Origin: Methanomassiliicoccales archaeon
GTDB lineage: Archaea > Thermoplasmatota > Thermoplasmata > RBG-16-68-12 > SOIM01
Reading direction: 5' to 3'
Length of the DNA stretch: 43,542 nt
Assembly (NCBI GenBank): GCA_030593295.1
Contig: JAUVHO010000013.1
Location: 1 to 43,542, forward strand
In this document: positions 1-9,300 of the stretch, piece after piece
Position numbering within the stretch: the stretch's first letter is position 1
Layout: the number at the start of each line of letters is the position of its first letter
Position numbers and translations under genes: made by a program
The notes under the pieces: model-generated
Told to the model about the DNA's origin: nothing
Seen by the model: only the letters and a program-made list of their open reading frames with translations
The model's database searches: none

Positions 1-886
1 AGATGAAGTAGATGAGCATCACACCAAGCAAGCTGAGGGCCACAATTGAGAACCCTGAAACAGAACCGCCCCACATCGCGACCCTCAGGGACTCGTCGTA
101 GCTCCTTCTCGAAGCGGATGCGCATCGAATGTTGGCACGGACGGCCATGTGCATGCCGATATAGCCTGATACTGCAGAGAACAGCGCTCCCATCAGGAAC
201 GCAGAAGATGTCATTATGCCGAACGTCCAGCCGTCCAGACCGTAGTATTCGGTGATCGCGAAGCCCATGGCAACTGCAAAGACGACCGCAAAGACGACCG
301 TGATTATCAGAATCGTCTTGTATTGGGTATTCAAGAAGGCTTTGGCACCTTCCTGAATGGCGTCCGAGATCTCCCTCATTTTCTCCGTACCCTGGTCGAA
401 ACTCATGACCTTACGTATCATGTAAACGGCGAATCCCAGACCTACCAGGCCACCGATTAGGATCATCCAAACAAGCAAGGACCCCTCGGAAGGTTTCTTG
501 ATCGTCCCGTCGAAGTACACGCCCGCGAAGTCCCTGATCTCAAGAGTGTCCCCCTCAATGAAGTCCTCATCCGTCACCAGGATCTCGCACTGATCTGGGT
601 CCAGAACGAGATTCTGACGGCCGTAGATTATGCTCACTCCTTTCAAGACTTCCAGGTCCTGGAGGGTCCTGGTGGAGTCCCCTCTGTTGCAGAACCTGAT
701 AGTCACCGTGTCTCCATCCACAGGTTCCTCGATCAAAAGATCGCCCTTGAAGAACTCGACCTCTAGTTCTCCCTGAGCCAAGGCTGTTTGCGCTCCCATT
801 TGGAGCGCCATGGAGAAAGCCACCATGAGTCCCAGGAATAGGACTGCGGCCCGATATTTCGTTCCAGATGAACCAATCGCACTCAT
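1..886 (-). CDS. hppA: Membrane-bound proton/sodium-pumping pyrophosphatase, N-terminal part (cut by window edge)
   Basis: Reading leftward from an ATG at 886, an open frame runs off the window with 295 codons. After a signal peptide or first helix (about residues 11-37) comes a roughly 95-residue beta-rich outer segment, then a TM helix at about 137-157 and the family hallmark around residues 165-185 (KMREISDAIQEGAKAFL, then QYKT). A later stretch, GALFSAVSGYIGM followed by AVRANIR, is also typical of H+-PPases. The enzyme couples PPi hydrolysis to ion pumping across the membrane. The catalytic loops lie outside the window, so H+ versus Na+ specificity cannot be judged. The outer segment before the first canonical helix is unusual for this family. 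A GGGTGA ribosome-binding sequence lies just ahead of the start. Confidence 0.9.
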   Translation of the reverse strand, partial: MSAIGSSGTKYRAAVLFLGLMVAFSMALQMGAQTALAQGELEVEFFKGDLLIEEPVDGDTVTIRFCNRGDSTRTLQDLEVLKGVSIIYGRQNLVLDPDQCEILVTDEDFIEGDTLEIRDFAGVYFDGTIKKPSEGSLLVWMILIGGLVGLGFAVYMIRKVMSFDQGTEKMREISDAIQEGAKAFLNTQYKTILIITVVFAVVFAVAMGFAITEYYGLDGWTFGIMTSSAFLMGALFSAVSGYIGMHMAVRANIRCASASRRSYDESLRVAMWGGSVSGFSIVALSLLGVMLIYFI

Positions 887-942
887 TCAGTCACCCTTTC
901 TTAGCCAGCGTTGCCGATGGGTCTGTCATAGATAACGCTTTC

Positions 943-953
943 GCTTATAAATC
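943..953 (-). promoter_or_regulatory. TATA-like box for hppA
   Basis: On the minus strand the sequence reads atttataagcg. It would start transcription near 920 and leave a leader of about 35 nt carrying the GGGTGA ribosome-binding sequence of the pyrophosphatase gene. Confidence 0.45.
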
Positions 954-1011
954 ATTTCGAAATCGAAGATGGTGGTGGACTTGAAATCGTCATCAGTATT
1001 GAATGCAAAAG

Positions 1012-1021
1012 GATTTTATGT
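1012..1021 (+). promoter_or_regulatory. TATA-like box for the small coiled-coil gene
   Basis: Sequence gattttatgt is centred about 27 nt before the ATG at 1044, the spacing expected for a leaderless archaeal transcript. This supports 1044 rather than 969 as the start. Confidence 0.4.
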
Positions 1022-1043
1022 CTTCCATGAATTACTATGTCCA

Positions 1044-1511
1044 ATGGCTCTGGGATCGGATGCGGAGGCGCTCGCTTTTGAGACTGCGGTGTACGAGAGC
1101 ATGGTCTTAAGAGCCGAAGCCGCTGAGGAGATGGTCCAGGCGCAGAAGCACCTGGCGAAGGCCAGGGAGTATGAGAGCAGAGCGGCCAAGATTCTCGTGA
1201 GAAAGGCGGTCTATGAGGAGGAAATGGCGCGCCTGAATGCCAGGAGCAGGCTTTTCAGATCCAGAGCGCATGAGTATGACAAGTATCACCAGGAAGAGGG
1301 CGTGGATTCTTTCAAGAACGCGGCTGAGTCCAGACACATCAAATCTAGAACATTGGGCAAACAGGCCAGGATGCGCGAGAGACAGATAAAGGTCATCGAC
1401 GAGAAGGCAAATGGGATTCTGAAACAAGCGGAGGAGCACAGCACGTTGAGGAGGGAGCACGAGTCAGAGGCCAGAAAGCTGGAGGGAGAAGCGGTCAACA
1501 TCCAGAGATGA
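1044..1511 (+). CDS. Small coiled-coil protein of unknown function
   Basis: A 155-residue, strongly charged, Ala/Glu/Arg-rich protein that is almost entirely helical with heptad-like spacing. No signal peptide, TM segment or known catalytic motif is visible, so it is probably cytosolic. An upstream in-frame ATG at 969 would add 25 residues. The TATA-like box inside that extension and the change in composition at residue 26 favour the start at 1044. It ends 2 nt before the convergent apgM stop. Heptad-rich proteins match many unrelated coiled coils by chance, so no function is assigned. Confidence 0.7.
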   Translation: MALGSDAEALAFETAVYESMVLRAEAAEEMVQAQKHLAKAREYESRAAKILVRKAVYEEEMARLNARSRLFRSRAHEYDKYHQEEGVDSFKNAAESRHIKSRTLGKQARMRERQIKVIDEKANGILKQAEEHSTLRREHESEARKLEGEAVNIQR

Positions 1512-1513
1512 TC

Positions 1514-2743
1514 TCAGGCCCCGAACTTCTCGGCCCGATTGGACAGGTTTATGAGAATAGGCATAAGATCGGAGCCCCTTATCCTGCCCAGAGAACCTTT
1601 GGCGGCTGTCATCTCATCGTAAGAGGTCACATCATCCACACGAATGTCCTTTCCGTAGATCATGAGAGGAACAGGGTCACCGGTATGGTCCCTGACAGAT
1701 ACCGGAGTGGTGTGATCCGACGTTACAGCCATTACGACGTCGTCCGGGATCTCTTTTCTGATTATGGACATCATCTGGTCGAGCCTCTGAACGACCTTCA
1801 CCTTCCCGTCTGCATCTCCGTCGTGGCCGCAGATGTCCCCTGCTTTTACGTTCAAGAAGACGAGGTCGTATGATTCCAGAGCCTTGATGGCAGCTTGGCC
1901 TTTGGCGATCATATCGGTGTCCAATCCCCCAGTGGCTCCGGGAACGTCAATGGTGTCCATCCCGGCCACCTTGCATATACCTTTGACCAAGGTCACCCCC
2001 CCGACAACCGCACTTCTGAGGCCGAACTTCTCTTCCAGCGATTGAATGTGAGGATACACGCCGGCTCCCCGAGGCATGATTATGTTGGCAGGAAGGTCTC
2101 CGTTCTCTAGCCTCTTCTTGTTGACGTCATGGTTCTCCAGTATCTTCTTGGACTTCTCTACGAACTCATTAACGATATCAGCCGTCCTTGAGGCTTCTGG
2201 CTCCAGAGGCTGACACTTCAGGTATCTGACACCGACCTTGTGGGGGTCGACATCGGTTACCTTCGGAGAGAGTCCTTCTCCCCTCAGAATCAAAACGGCA
2301 CGATGTTCGGTCCCTTCCTTGAATGTGATATCGGCTCCCTCGATGGCCAGACCATCCAAATCCCTGGCGATCTCTGAAGTTCCTTCTCTGATCCTCCCGG
2401 CCCTTCTGTCCCTTACAAGCCCTTCTTGGTCGATCGTACCGAAATTGCACCTGAACGCGACATCCCCCGGCTCAAGGGAAAGCCCGACTCCAGCAGCTTC
2501 GAAGGGCCCCCTACCGGTGTACACCTTGTGCGGATCGTAACCGAGTATGGCCAAGTGAGATGTATCGCTCCCGGGCCGTATCCCTGGGGCTATCGGGTCC
2601 ATCTGGCCGCATACTCCATTCTCTGCGAACCAGTTCAAGTTGGGCTTCTCAGCGACTTGAAGCGGGGTCTTGTTCCCGAGGTCGGCCACGGGTCTGTCGG
2701 CCAAGCCGTCCAGTATGACAATGAATATCTTCTTCGGAGCCAC
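1514..2743 (-). CDS. apgM: 2,3-bisphosphoglycerate-independent phosphoglycerate mutase, archaeal type
   Basis: Interconverts 3- and 2-phosphoglycerate in glycolysis and gluconeogenesis, in the cytosol. The 409-residue length fits the archaeal branch of the alkaline-phosphatase superfamily. Visible motifs are the metal-binding ILDGLADRP near residue 10, the GSDTSHLAILGYDP block near residues 58-71 with the likely phospho-acceptor Ser59, and the metal-binding TSDHTTPVSVRDHTGDPVP block near the C-terminus. The start is a GTG at 2743. No in-frame ATG lies nearby, and a TATA-like box about 29 nt upstream fits a leaderless message. The gene is divergent from nadA and convergent with the small coiled-coil gene. 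Confidence 0.95.
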   Translation of the reverse strand: MAPKKIFIVILDGLADRPVADLGNKTPLQVAEKPNLNWFAENGVCGQMDPIAPGIRPGSDTSHLAILGYDPHKVYTGRGPFEAAGVGLSLEPGDVAFRCNFGTIDQEGLVRDRRAGRIREGTSEIARDLDGLAIEGADITFKEGTEHRAVLILRGEGLSPKVTDVDPHKVGVRYLKCQPLEPEASRTADIVNEFVEKSKKILENHDVNKKRLENGDLPANIIMPRGAGVYPHIQSLEEKFGLRSAVVGGVTLVKGICKVAGMDTIDVPGATGGLDTDMIAKGQAAIKALESYDLVFLNVKAGDICGHDGDADGKVKVVQRLDQMMSIIRKEIPDDVVMAVTSDHTTPVSVRDHTGDPVPLMIYGKDIRVDDVTSYDEMTAAKGSLGRIRGSDLMPILINLSNRAEKFGA

Positions 2744-2766
2744 ATTCGAGGTTAAAAACCTCCATT

Positions 2767-2775
2767 CTTATATGT
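2767..2775 (-). promoter_or_regulatory. TATA-like box for apgM
   Basis: Minus-strand acatataag, centred about 28 nt before the GTG start of apgM, in the 81-nt divergent gap with nadA. Confidence 0.5.
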
Positions 2776-2791
2776 CTTTCCGCACCAGAAA

Positions 2792-2800
2792 AAGTTTAAG
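2792..2800 (+). promoter_or_regulatory. TATA-like box for nadA
   Basis: Sequence aagtttaag about 27 nt before the nadA ATG at 2825, consistent with a leaderless transcript. Confidence 0.4.
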
Positions 2801-2824
2801 CAGAGATTCAGGTATTCCACCGCC

Positions 2825-3748
2825 ATGCAAGACATCGCCGGGGAGATAGCCCGGCTGAAGGGGGAACAGGACGCGATACTCCTAGCGCATAACTACCAGA
2901 GGCCAGAGATCCAGGATGTGGCAGACTTTGTGGGGGATTCTCTCGGTCTGGCGATGGAAGCGTCCAAGGTTGACAGAAAGAACATAATCTTCTGCGGTGT
3001 GGACTTCATGGCTGAGTCCGCGAAGATACTGAACCCCGACAAGAAGGTGGTACATCCCATCGTTCCTCCGCACCTGATCGCTAAATGCCCCATGGCGGCA
3101 ATGGCCGATAGGGAAACGGTACTGGGATTCAAGAACGAACACCCTGGGGCCGCCGTGGTCTCGTACGTGAATACAACCGCTGATGTGAAAGCGGTCAGTG
3201 ATTACTGCTGCACATCATCCAACGCCGTGAAGATCGTCTCCAGAGTGCCGGAGGACAAGGTCATTTTCGTACCAGATGAACACCTGGGCAATTGGGTGAA
3301 GAGATCGGTCAAGGATAAGGAGATAATCCTCTGGCCCGGTTACTGCAGGACCCACGTTCGGATAACGCAAGAGGAGATTCTGGACCTGAAGGAGGATCAC
3401 CCTGAGGCCATTATCATAGTCCACCCTGAATGTACCAACGAAGTGGTGGACGTCGCAGACGAGGTCTTTTCAACCGAGGGGATGGTCAAATACGTGAAGT
3501 CCTCGGATGCAAGAGAGTTCATCGTCGGAACGGAACGGGAGTTGGGTCATCGTTTGAGAAAGGCACATCCAGACAAGGAGTTCTACTTCGGGAAGAGGGC
3601 GGTGTGCCCCAACATGAAGCAGGTGCGGATCGAGAATGTCCTTGAATCATTAAGAAATCTCAGCCCAGTCATTGAACTTGACGATGAAACGATGCGTCTG
3701 GCGAAAATACCATTGCAGAGGATGGTGGATATCGGAAGGGGCGATTAG
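2825..3748 (+). CDS. nadA: Quinolinate synthase A
   Basis: Condenses iminoaspartate with dihydroxyacetone phosphate to quinolinate in de novo NAD synthesis, using an oxygen-sensitive [4Fe-4S] cluster. The 307-residue protein has the short archaeal length. Family motifs are LAHNYQ at 20-25, CGVDFMAESAKIL at 57-69, YVNTTADVKA near 114, CTSSNAVKIV near 129 and VPDEHLG near 149. Cluster ligands are expected to be Cys88 (KCPMA), Cys174 (GYCRTH) and Cys261 (VCPNMK), spaced as in archaeal NadA. No nadB or nadC is adjacent. The stop overlaps the convergent coiled-coil gene by 4 nt. Confidence 0.96.
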   Translation: MQDIAGEIARLKGEQDAILLAHNYQRPEIQDVADFVGDSLGLAMEASKVDRKNIIFCGVDFMAESAKILNPDKKVVHPIVPPHLIAKCPMAAMADRETVLGFKNEHPGAAVVSYVNTTADVKAVSDYCCTSSNAVKIVSRVPEDKVIFVPDEHLGNWVKRSVKDKEIILWPGYCRTHVRITQEEILDLKEDHPEAIIIVHPECTNEVVDVADEVFSTEGMVKYVKSSDAREFIVGTERELGHRLRKAHPDKEFYFGKRAVCPNMKQVRIENVLESLRNLSPVIELDDETMRLAKIPLQRMVDIGRGD

Positions 3749-6111
3749 AGCGACCGGAGGCTCTCCTTGAGCTCTTCCAGTTCCTGTGCGCTTTTCGCAA
3801 GTTGCTTCTCCTTCTCCAGAAGCCTCCGTTCCTTCTGAGCAAGCTCCCTCTCCTTCTGGACGAGCTCCTTTTCCAGCTTCTCCTTGGTCCGCTTCTCTTT
3901 TGCTGTGGCCCTCATTTCTCTCTTCTTAAGTTCCTTCTCAAGGGCGGCCAGCCTTTCATGCGTCTCACCCAGCTCATCCTTCTCCTTCTCGATCTCGACC
4001 AGGCTAATCCTCAGTCCGGCAGCTCTGTCAGTAAGGTCCTTCTCCCGGGCCCTCAGGGTCTCCTCCAACTGGGCGAGTTCCTTCCCCTGGGAAGTGAGTG
4101 AGGATTCTTTGCTCTTGAGCTTCTTTTCCTTCCTATTCAGGTCCTTGGATTCCTTCTCTGTACGCTCTCTGGACATCTCGGTCCGTTTGGCCAGCTCATC
4201 CTCGGTCAATCGAAGCGAACTCGCCGTCTTCTCCAGCTTCTTCTCCAAGGACATCATTTCCTTCTTCTTCACGAGGAGGTTCTTCTCCAGTTCTTCCAGC
4301 TCGCCTTCTCTTGAAGCTAATTCCCCGTCGAATTCATCTAGGGACTTCCCCCTGGATTCCAGATCTGTGGTCTTCTCTTCGGCGGCCGCCTTCTTGTCCT
4401 CCAGGTCCTTCTTGATGACCGAGAACTTCTCCTCCAGTTCGATCTTCTTCATCGCCAGTTGATGGTCCTTCTTCTCGGACGAACTTTCCCTTTCCTCCAG
4501 GTCCTTTGAGACCGCAGCCAACTCGAACTCAAATCTGTCAAGTTCTGACCGCCTCTTTTTGAGCTCTCTCTCCATCTGGCTCGCAATCTTGGTCCTCTTC
4601 TTCGCCTCGGCCAACCGCTTCTTCGCCCGGGAGCTCCTGCTCTTGAGCTCCTCCTCCAATTCAGTGAGTGACTTTGACCTGTTCTCCACCTTCTGGTACC
4701 AGGCTGCGTTCTGGACCTCCTCCATGTCCAGTTCCTTCTTGGTGGCATTCAGCTCCTTTCTATCGTCCTCTAGGGCCCTGAACTTCCTTTCGAACTCCTT
4801 CTCCCTCTTCTGGAGTCTCTTCTCCGAGCTCCTGATATTCCTCTCCCTCTCCTTCAGATCCGAATCGACGCTGTCTAGGGATATCTTCTCGGCAGCCAGC
4901 TTGTCCATCTCGGACCGGAGTCCTTTACCTTCGGATTTCATTTCCTTTTCCAGCGACCTGATCTCATTCTCCCTGTTCTTGAGGGCATTATCCAGATCCT
5001 TCAATCTTGAGTGAAGTGACTCGAGCTCCTTTGCCCTTTGGTCCGCAGACTCCTCCTTCTTCTCCAGCTCGATCTCTTTCTCCTTGAGGAGGGTTTCATC
5101 CTCATCCATCTCATACTTCTCGGATTCCTGCTTTTCCTTGAGCTTTTCCAGGGTGCCTTCCATTCTGGCCAGTTCCTTCTCCCTGTGGATCGCTTCCTCG
5201 ACCCTCTTTTCGAAGAGCTTTCTGGCCTCGGAGATCCGACCGGTCTCATTGGACAATTCCTTCCATATGTTGTTCAGTTCGGTCCTTTCCCGATTGATGA
5301 CCTGCTTCTCGTTCTCTCTCTGCTCCTCTATTGCCGCCAGTGCCGTTTCCTTACCGCTGAGTTCCCTTTCCTTTCCCAGAAGCTCCTTCTCCTTTGCCTG
5401 GAGTCTTAGACCGAAATCCTTGAGCTCCTCCCTCTCTTTGCTGACTTTGATCTGTTCCAGCTTCTTCTCGGCTTCGGACAGGGCCTGCTCCTTCTCCCTC
5501 TGGACGCTGATCTGCCTCATCAGTTCCAGGCTCTTGTCCTTGACCGTCTGCATCTCCTCCCGGAGCTGTCGAAGTTCCCCTTCCTGCTGTTGATACTTCC
5601 TCTGTTCCTGCTCGAACCTGATCTTCTGGCTCTGCAATACCTCAAGGTCTGCAGTGGCCCTGTCCGCACGGGCCTCCCTCTCCTCGAGCTCCCTGAGGTG
5701 TTCCTCCCTGCGGGTCCGCTCCTGGGTCTCAACCTCGGTCAAAAGAGAAATCATGTTGGGTAGCTCTGCAACTGCGACATCAGGGTAATTGCTAGCAAGA
5801 TGTGGGACGCTTATCATGGAGGACTTGTAATCATACGAATGGACCTCCAGAACGCAGTCTTCGTCCAGAGAATCCCGCAGGATCTCCTTGATCGAATCAA
5901 CACCCAGCAGATACGAATCCGACTTGTGGTCGGCCATCACCGCTGATCCTTTGTGGAATACCATCATGCCCTCGGAACGGACATCGTCCCGAAACAGGCT
6001 GGTCCTGATGAAGCCGGTCAGATTGTGCTGGTTCAGGCTGTCAAGTAGGCTGACAAGCACGTCTCTTCCTCCGAAAAGGGATTCGACTGTTTTGCCCGGC
6101 GGGAGTTCCAT
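3745..6111 (-). CDS. Large coiled-coil protein with a small N-terminal globular domain
   Basis: A 788-residue protein. Residues 1 to about 125 are globular (LPPGKTVESL, then NLTGFIRTSL, SEGMMVFHKG and VLEVHSYDYK) and resemble the archaeal DUF2226-type sensory or ligand domain; this resemblance is from memory and tentative. From about 130 to the end it is an almost uninterrupted Glu/Lys/Arg coiled coil with heptads. No signal peptide or TM segment is seen, so a cytosolic scaffold or structural role is possible. It has no Walker motifs, so it is not an SMC or Rad50 ATPase. The frame also opens with a TTG at 6114; the ATG at 6111 is preferred and sits about 30 nt from a TATA-like box. Confidence 0.85.
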   Translation of the reverse strand: MELPPGKTVESLFGGRDVLVSLLDSLNQHNLTGFIRTSLFRDDVRSEGMMVFHKGSAVMADHKSDSYLLGVDSIKEILRDSLDEDCVLEVHSYDYKSSMISVPHLASNYPDVAVAELPNMISLLTEVETQERTRREEHLRELEEREARADRATADLEVLQSQKIRFEQEQRKYQQQEGELRQLREEMQTVKDKSLELMRQISVQREKEQALSEAEKKLEQIKVSKEREELKDFGLRLQAKEKELLGKERELSGKETALAAIEEQRENEKQVINRERTELNNIWKELSNETGRISEARKLFEKRVEEAIHREKELARMEGTLEKLKEKQESEKYEMDEDETLLKEKEIELEKKEESADQRAKELESLHSRLKDLDNALKNRENEIRSLEKEMKSEGKGLRSEMDKLAAEKISLDSVDSDLKERERNIRSSEKRLQKREKEFERKFRALEDDRKELNATKKELDMEEVQNAAWYQKVENRSKSLTELEEELKSRSSRAKKRLAEAKKRTKIASQMERELKKRRSELDRFEFELAAVSKDLEERESSSEKKDHQLAMKKIELEEKFSVIKKDLEDKKAAAEEKTTDLESRGKSLDEFDGELASREGELEELEKNLLVKKKEMMSLEKKLEKTASSLRLTEDELAKRTEMSRERTEKESKDLNRKEKKLKSKESSLTSQGKELAQLEETLRAREKDLTDRAAGLRISLVEIEKEKDELGETHERLAALEKELKKREMRATAKEKRTKEKLEKELVQKERELAQKERRLLEKEKQLAKSAQELEELKESLRSL

Positions 6112-6136
6112 CAAACCGCGACTATCGGCTCATTTC

Positions 6137-6147
6137 TCATAAAGATT
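6137..6147 (-). promoter_or_regulatory. TATA-like box for the large coiled-coil gene
   Basis: Minus-strand atctttatgag, about 30 nt before the ATG at 6111; consistent with a very short leader. Confidence 0.4.
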
Positions 6148-6337
6148 TCGTGACAAAGGGCCGAGTTGATACTGTTAACCATCTGGAGAAGGATTATAAT
6201 CAATGAAGAATATCATGCGTACGTCTGTGATGAGAAGAGGGTCAGATGACCTTCGGGGATGATTAGCCCTATGAGTGCTGAGACACATTGAAGGCTGTGG
6301 CTAGAAAGGATTCTAAGGATTGAAATAAAGGAAGATT

Positions 6338-6361
6338 GGCTGGTCTTGTGCTTGACCAGCC
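6338..6361 (-). terminator. Hairpin with T-rich tail after the giant surface-protein gene
   Basis: A perfect 8-bp stem (GGCTGGTC with GACCAGCC) around an 8-nt loop lies about 30 nt past the stop of the leftward surface-protein gene. On that strand it is followed by aatcttcctttatttc. Its position and T-rich tail suggest a transcription end. The rest of 6112-6337 holds the coiled-coil gene's promoter and nothing else I can recognise. Confidence 0.5.
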
Positions 6362-6391
6362 TTGATGTGCATTGACCGATTCCCAGAGATC

Positions 6392-9300
6392 CTACTCTTC
6401 GGGAGGATATCCTTCCGGAGGTGTCTCTGGCTGTGGTTCCTCGGGAGGTGTCTCTGGCTGTGGTTCCTGGGGATATTGCTCAGGCGGGGCCTCCTGGTAT
6501 GGGGGCTGTTCCGCAGGAGCCTCCTGGTAGGGAGGTGCCTGTTCTGCTGGGACCTGCGCCGTCGCATACTCGGGAGGTGCTTCCTCTGGAGCTGGCTTCT
6601 TCCTCTTGGCCAGAAGGGCCACCAAGATCAACACAACCACGATTATGATTATGAGGAGCAGTAGCCACCAGTAGTCGGCGAGGAAATCGCCGGTGACCTC
6701 TTCGGTCACTTCCCTGTCTCCCAGGTCGTTGCTCGGATCGTCATTGGTGATCTCGACACCATCCACAGTCAGGGTCTCGAAGCCATCGGCAGATATTCTG
6801 ACGGTATACGTCCCCAACAACAGATCCTCAACCTCAAACCTCCCTTGGGAGTTGGTTGTGTCGGTTCCGACCACATCGCCGTTCTCATCGAGAATTTCAA
6901 CGGTTGCGTCGGCAACTGGGTCACCATTCTCATCTACCACTACGCCTTCGATGGAACCGAATTTCAGTTCGAGATTCTGACCGGTTTTCTCCTCTCCGCC
7001 CGCAACGGCGACAGACCTTTCATCGTCCCTGTAATCAGTCTTGCTGGCCTTGACAGTGTAGGATCCAGGATCGACGTCGGTGAACTCGTAGAAACCAAAG
7101 TTGTCTGTAGTCGTTGAGTCCACGACCTGTTCATTATCGTCGACCAAATCCACGTCCGCGTTCTCAATGGGGTCGCCGTTCTCGTCTTCAACGGTTCCTG
7201 AAATCTTGCCAGGCAGAGTGCTGGATACGTTCAATGTGGAATCGTCTGTCTCGTTCTGGGCTCCATCGTCCGCGTAGAACGACAGGGTGTAGTCTCCATC
7301 AGTGATGCTCGGATTAGTGTCGACGGTCAACACGGCAGAGTCGCTGCCACCATCCGGTACGTCGAGTGCGGTCTTACTCCAGCTCATGGAGGCGTCCGCA
7401 ACCGAGATTGCATGTAAGACGCTGACGTCAACATTGCCCGCATAGGTGTTCACCGACGATACGGTCACCGTATAAGTGGTCAGACCTCCAGGCGAAACCT
7501 GCCTGAGGGCAGGGGTGGCCTCCATCGAGAAGAACGGTACCGTTGATATCTCCAGATCAGCACCATCGACTACCTGTGGAAGTGTCCCGTCGTCCCCGGT
7601 CACCGTGAATGGATAGATTCCATCCGCAAGGGCTCCAGTATCGGTGATGGTCAGTACTGAAACGTAGACCCCACCAGGAAGAACAACGGGCACCGGATTG
7701 ATGGAGAAACTACCAGTAGCTGCCCCAGGTAATCCAGCCACCACTAGGTCAACCTGTCCCGTGTAACCGTTGACCGAGGTCACGGTCACGTCATACTTGG
7801 CATCCATGCCTGGTGATATTGTCTTCAAAGGAGGAGTCACTACCATGGTGAACGTTGGTGTGAGAACGATCAACTCCGTAGTGTTGCTCCAAGTCACTCC
7901 CATTCCGTCGTCGCCATCGACAGTTATCGTGTAGGTGTTGTCCGTAACTCCAGCTGTGTTATCGATCGTCAGGACGGAAACCGCGTTTCCTCCAGCCGGC
8001 ACAGTCACGGGGTTGACCGAGAATGCCGCCGTTCCAGGTGGCAACAGACCAGCAGGCAGTGCGCTCGCACTCAGAGTTACATCGCCCGCGTAGCCGCTGA
8101 CCGATGTTATTGTGACATCGTATGTCGCTACGTCACCTGGGGCGATCGTCTGTGTAATGGGTGTTATCGCGAATGTGTAGTAGTTCGCTGGAAGTTGTAC
8201 GTAGTTTGCGGTGAGCGTAACAGGGTTCGCTGGGGTATAAGGCAATGGATTGTTGGTTGAGGCAGTGCTCCAGTCCACGAAAGAATAGAGATTGAGACCG
8301 TCGTTATACGGGTCTTCGACACCAATGTCGTAAGACTGGCCGTCATTCAACCAGGCACCCCACGGAGTGGGTCCAACCGGCGGTCCATCGAGAGTTACCT
8401 GAATACCGTTCAAAGGCAAGGCATTGGTCGTGTCAAACCCAAAGACTTCGACGTAGGACTGTCGATCATAGGTTGCAGTGATGGTATCGGCTCCATTGAC
8501 CGTTATCTGATGTATCTGGGCCAAACCATCGCTCCAGCTGCTGTATACGTACCTGACCCCCGGGAGAGTGGCCTGTGGTGAAATAGCACCTAGATCATGA
8601 ACAGATCCCACATCCCACCAGAAAATCGCGGGAGTGAAGGTCGTGACAAAATCGATGTCGATGTCCAAGTTGATTGGGAGCGTGTTGATGACGACCTGGT
8701 ACTGCATAACGTAGTTCGCCGTGTAGTTAGTGTCAATGGTTCCAGCGGTTATGGTATGCGCTTGAGCGCCTGCATCACTCCAGTTGACCCATGCCCATTG
8801 CGAAGTTGGGCCGGCAGCCTGAGGCGAAGGTGCCCACAGATCGTGGGGCAGTCCAGCAGGCCAATTGAAGAGCACGGGTGCGACCAGCGGAACGCCATCG
8901 ACGTTGATGTTCAATCCCGTTGGGTTGGTGTCGACCATGCTTCGCATGCCGGGTGTTGTGTAGTAGATGTCGTACGTCCCGATGAGCTCAGCATAATTGA
9001 GGCAGGGATACCAGACTCCTCCTCTGAGCTGAGTTGTGAGACCTTTCCATGGATAAGCTGCAGACGCCCGGAGGTCGGTCGTAACCGCCATTCCAGCAAA
9101 GCCGCCGCCACTGGAGGTGGAAGTGGCGTAAACGATGTGCGAGTCAGGGGCGCCCTGGGTCCACACCATGTGGAAAAGGCCACCTATGGTGACATCCGTG
9201 GTTCCCTCGCCGTCCGCTTTCACCTCTGGAGAGAGGTCGACTATTCCGTTGGTACTAGTACCTGCCCGGGTGAGAACACTCCATCCAGTTGCTGGCGTTA

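Noticed and set aside
3802-5593. Several long plus-strand frames rich in Ser, Leu and Phe
   Set aside because: They are antisense shadows of the Glu/Lys-rich coiled-coil gene; the composition follows from reading GAG/AAG codons backward. No promoter or ribosome-binding sequence was seen.
6417-6540. Short repeats that might suggest a CRISPR array
   Set aside because: Units are contiguous without spacers and lie inside a Pro/Glu-rich coding tail.
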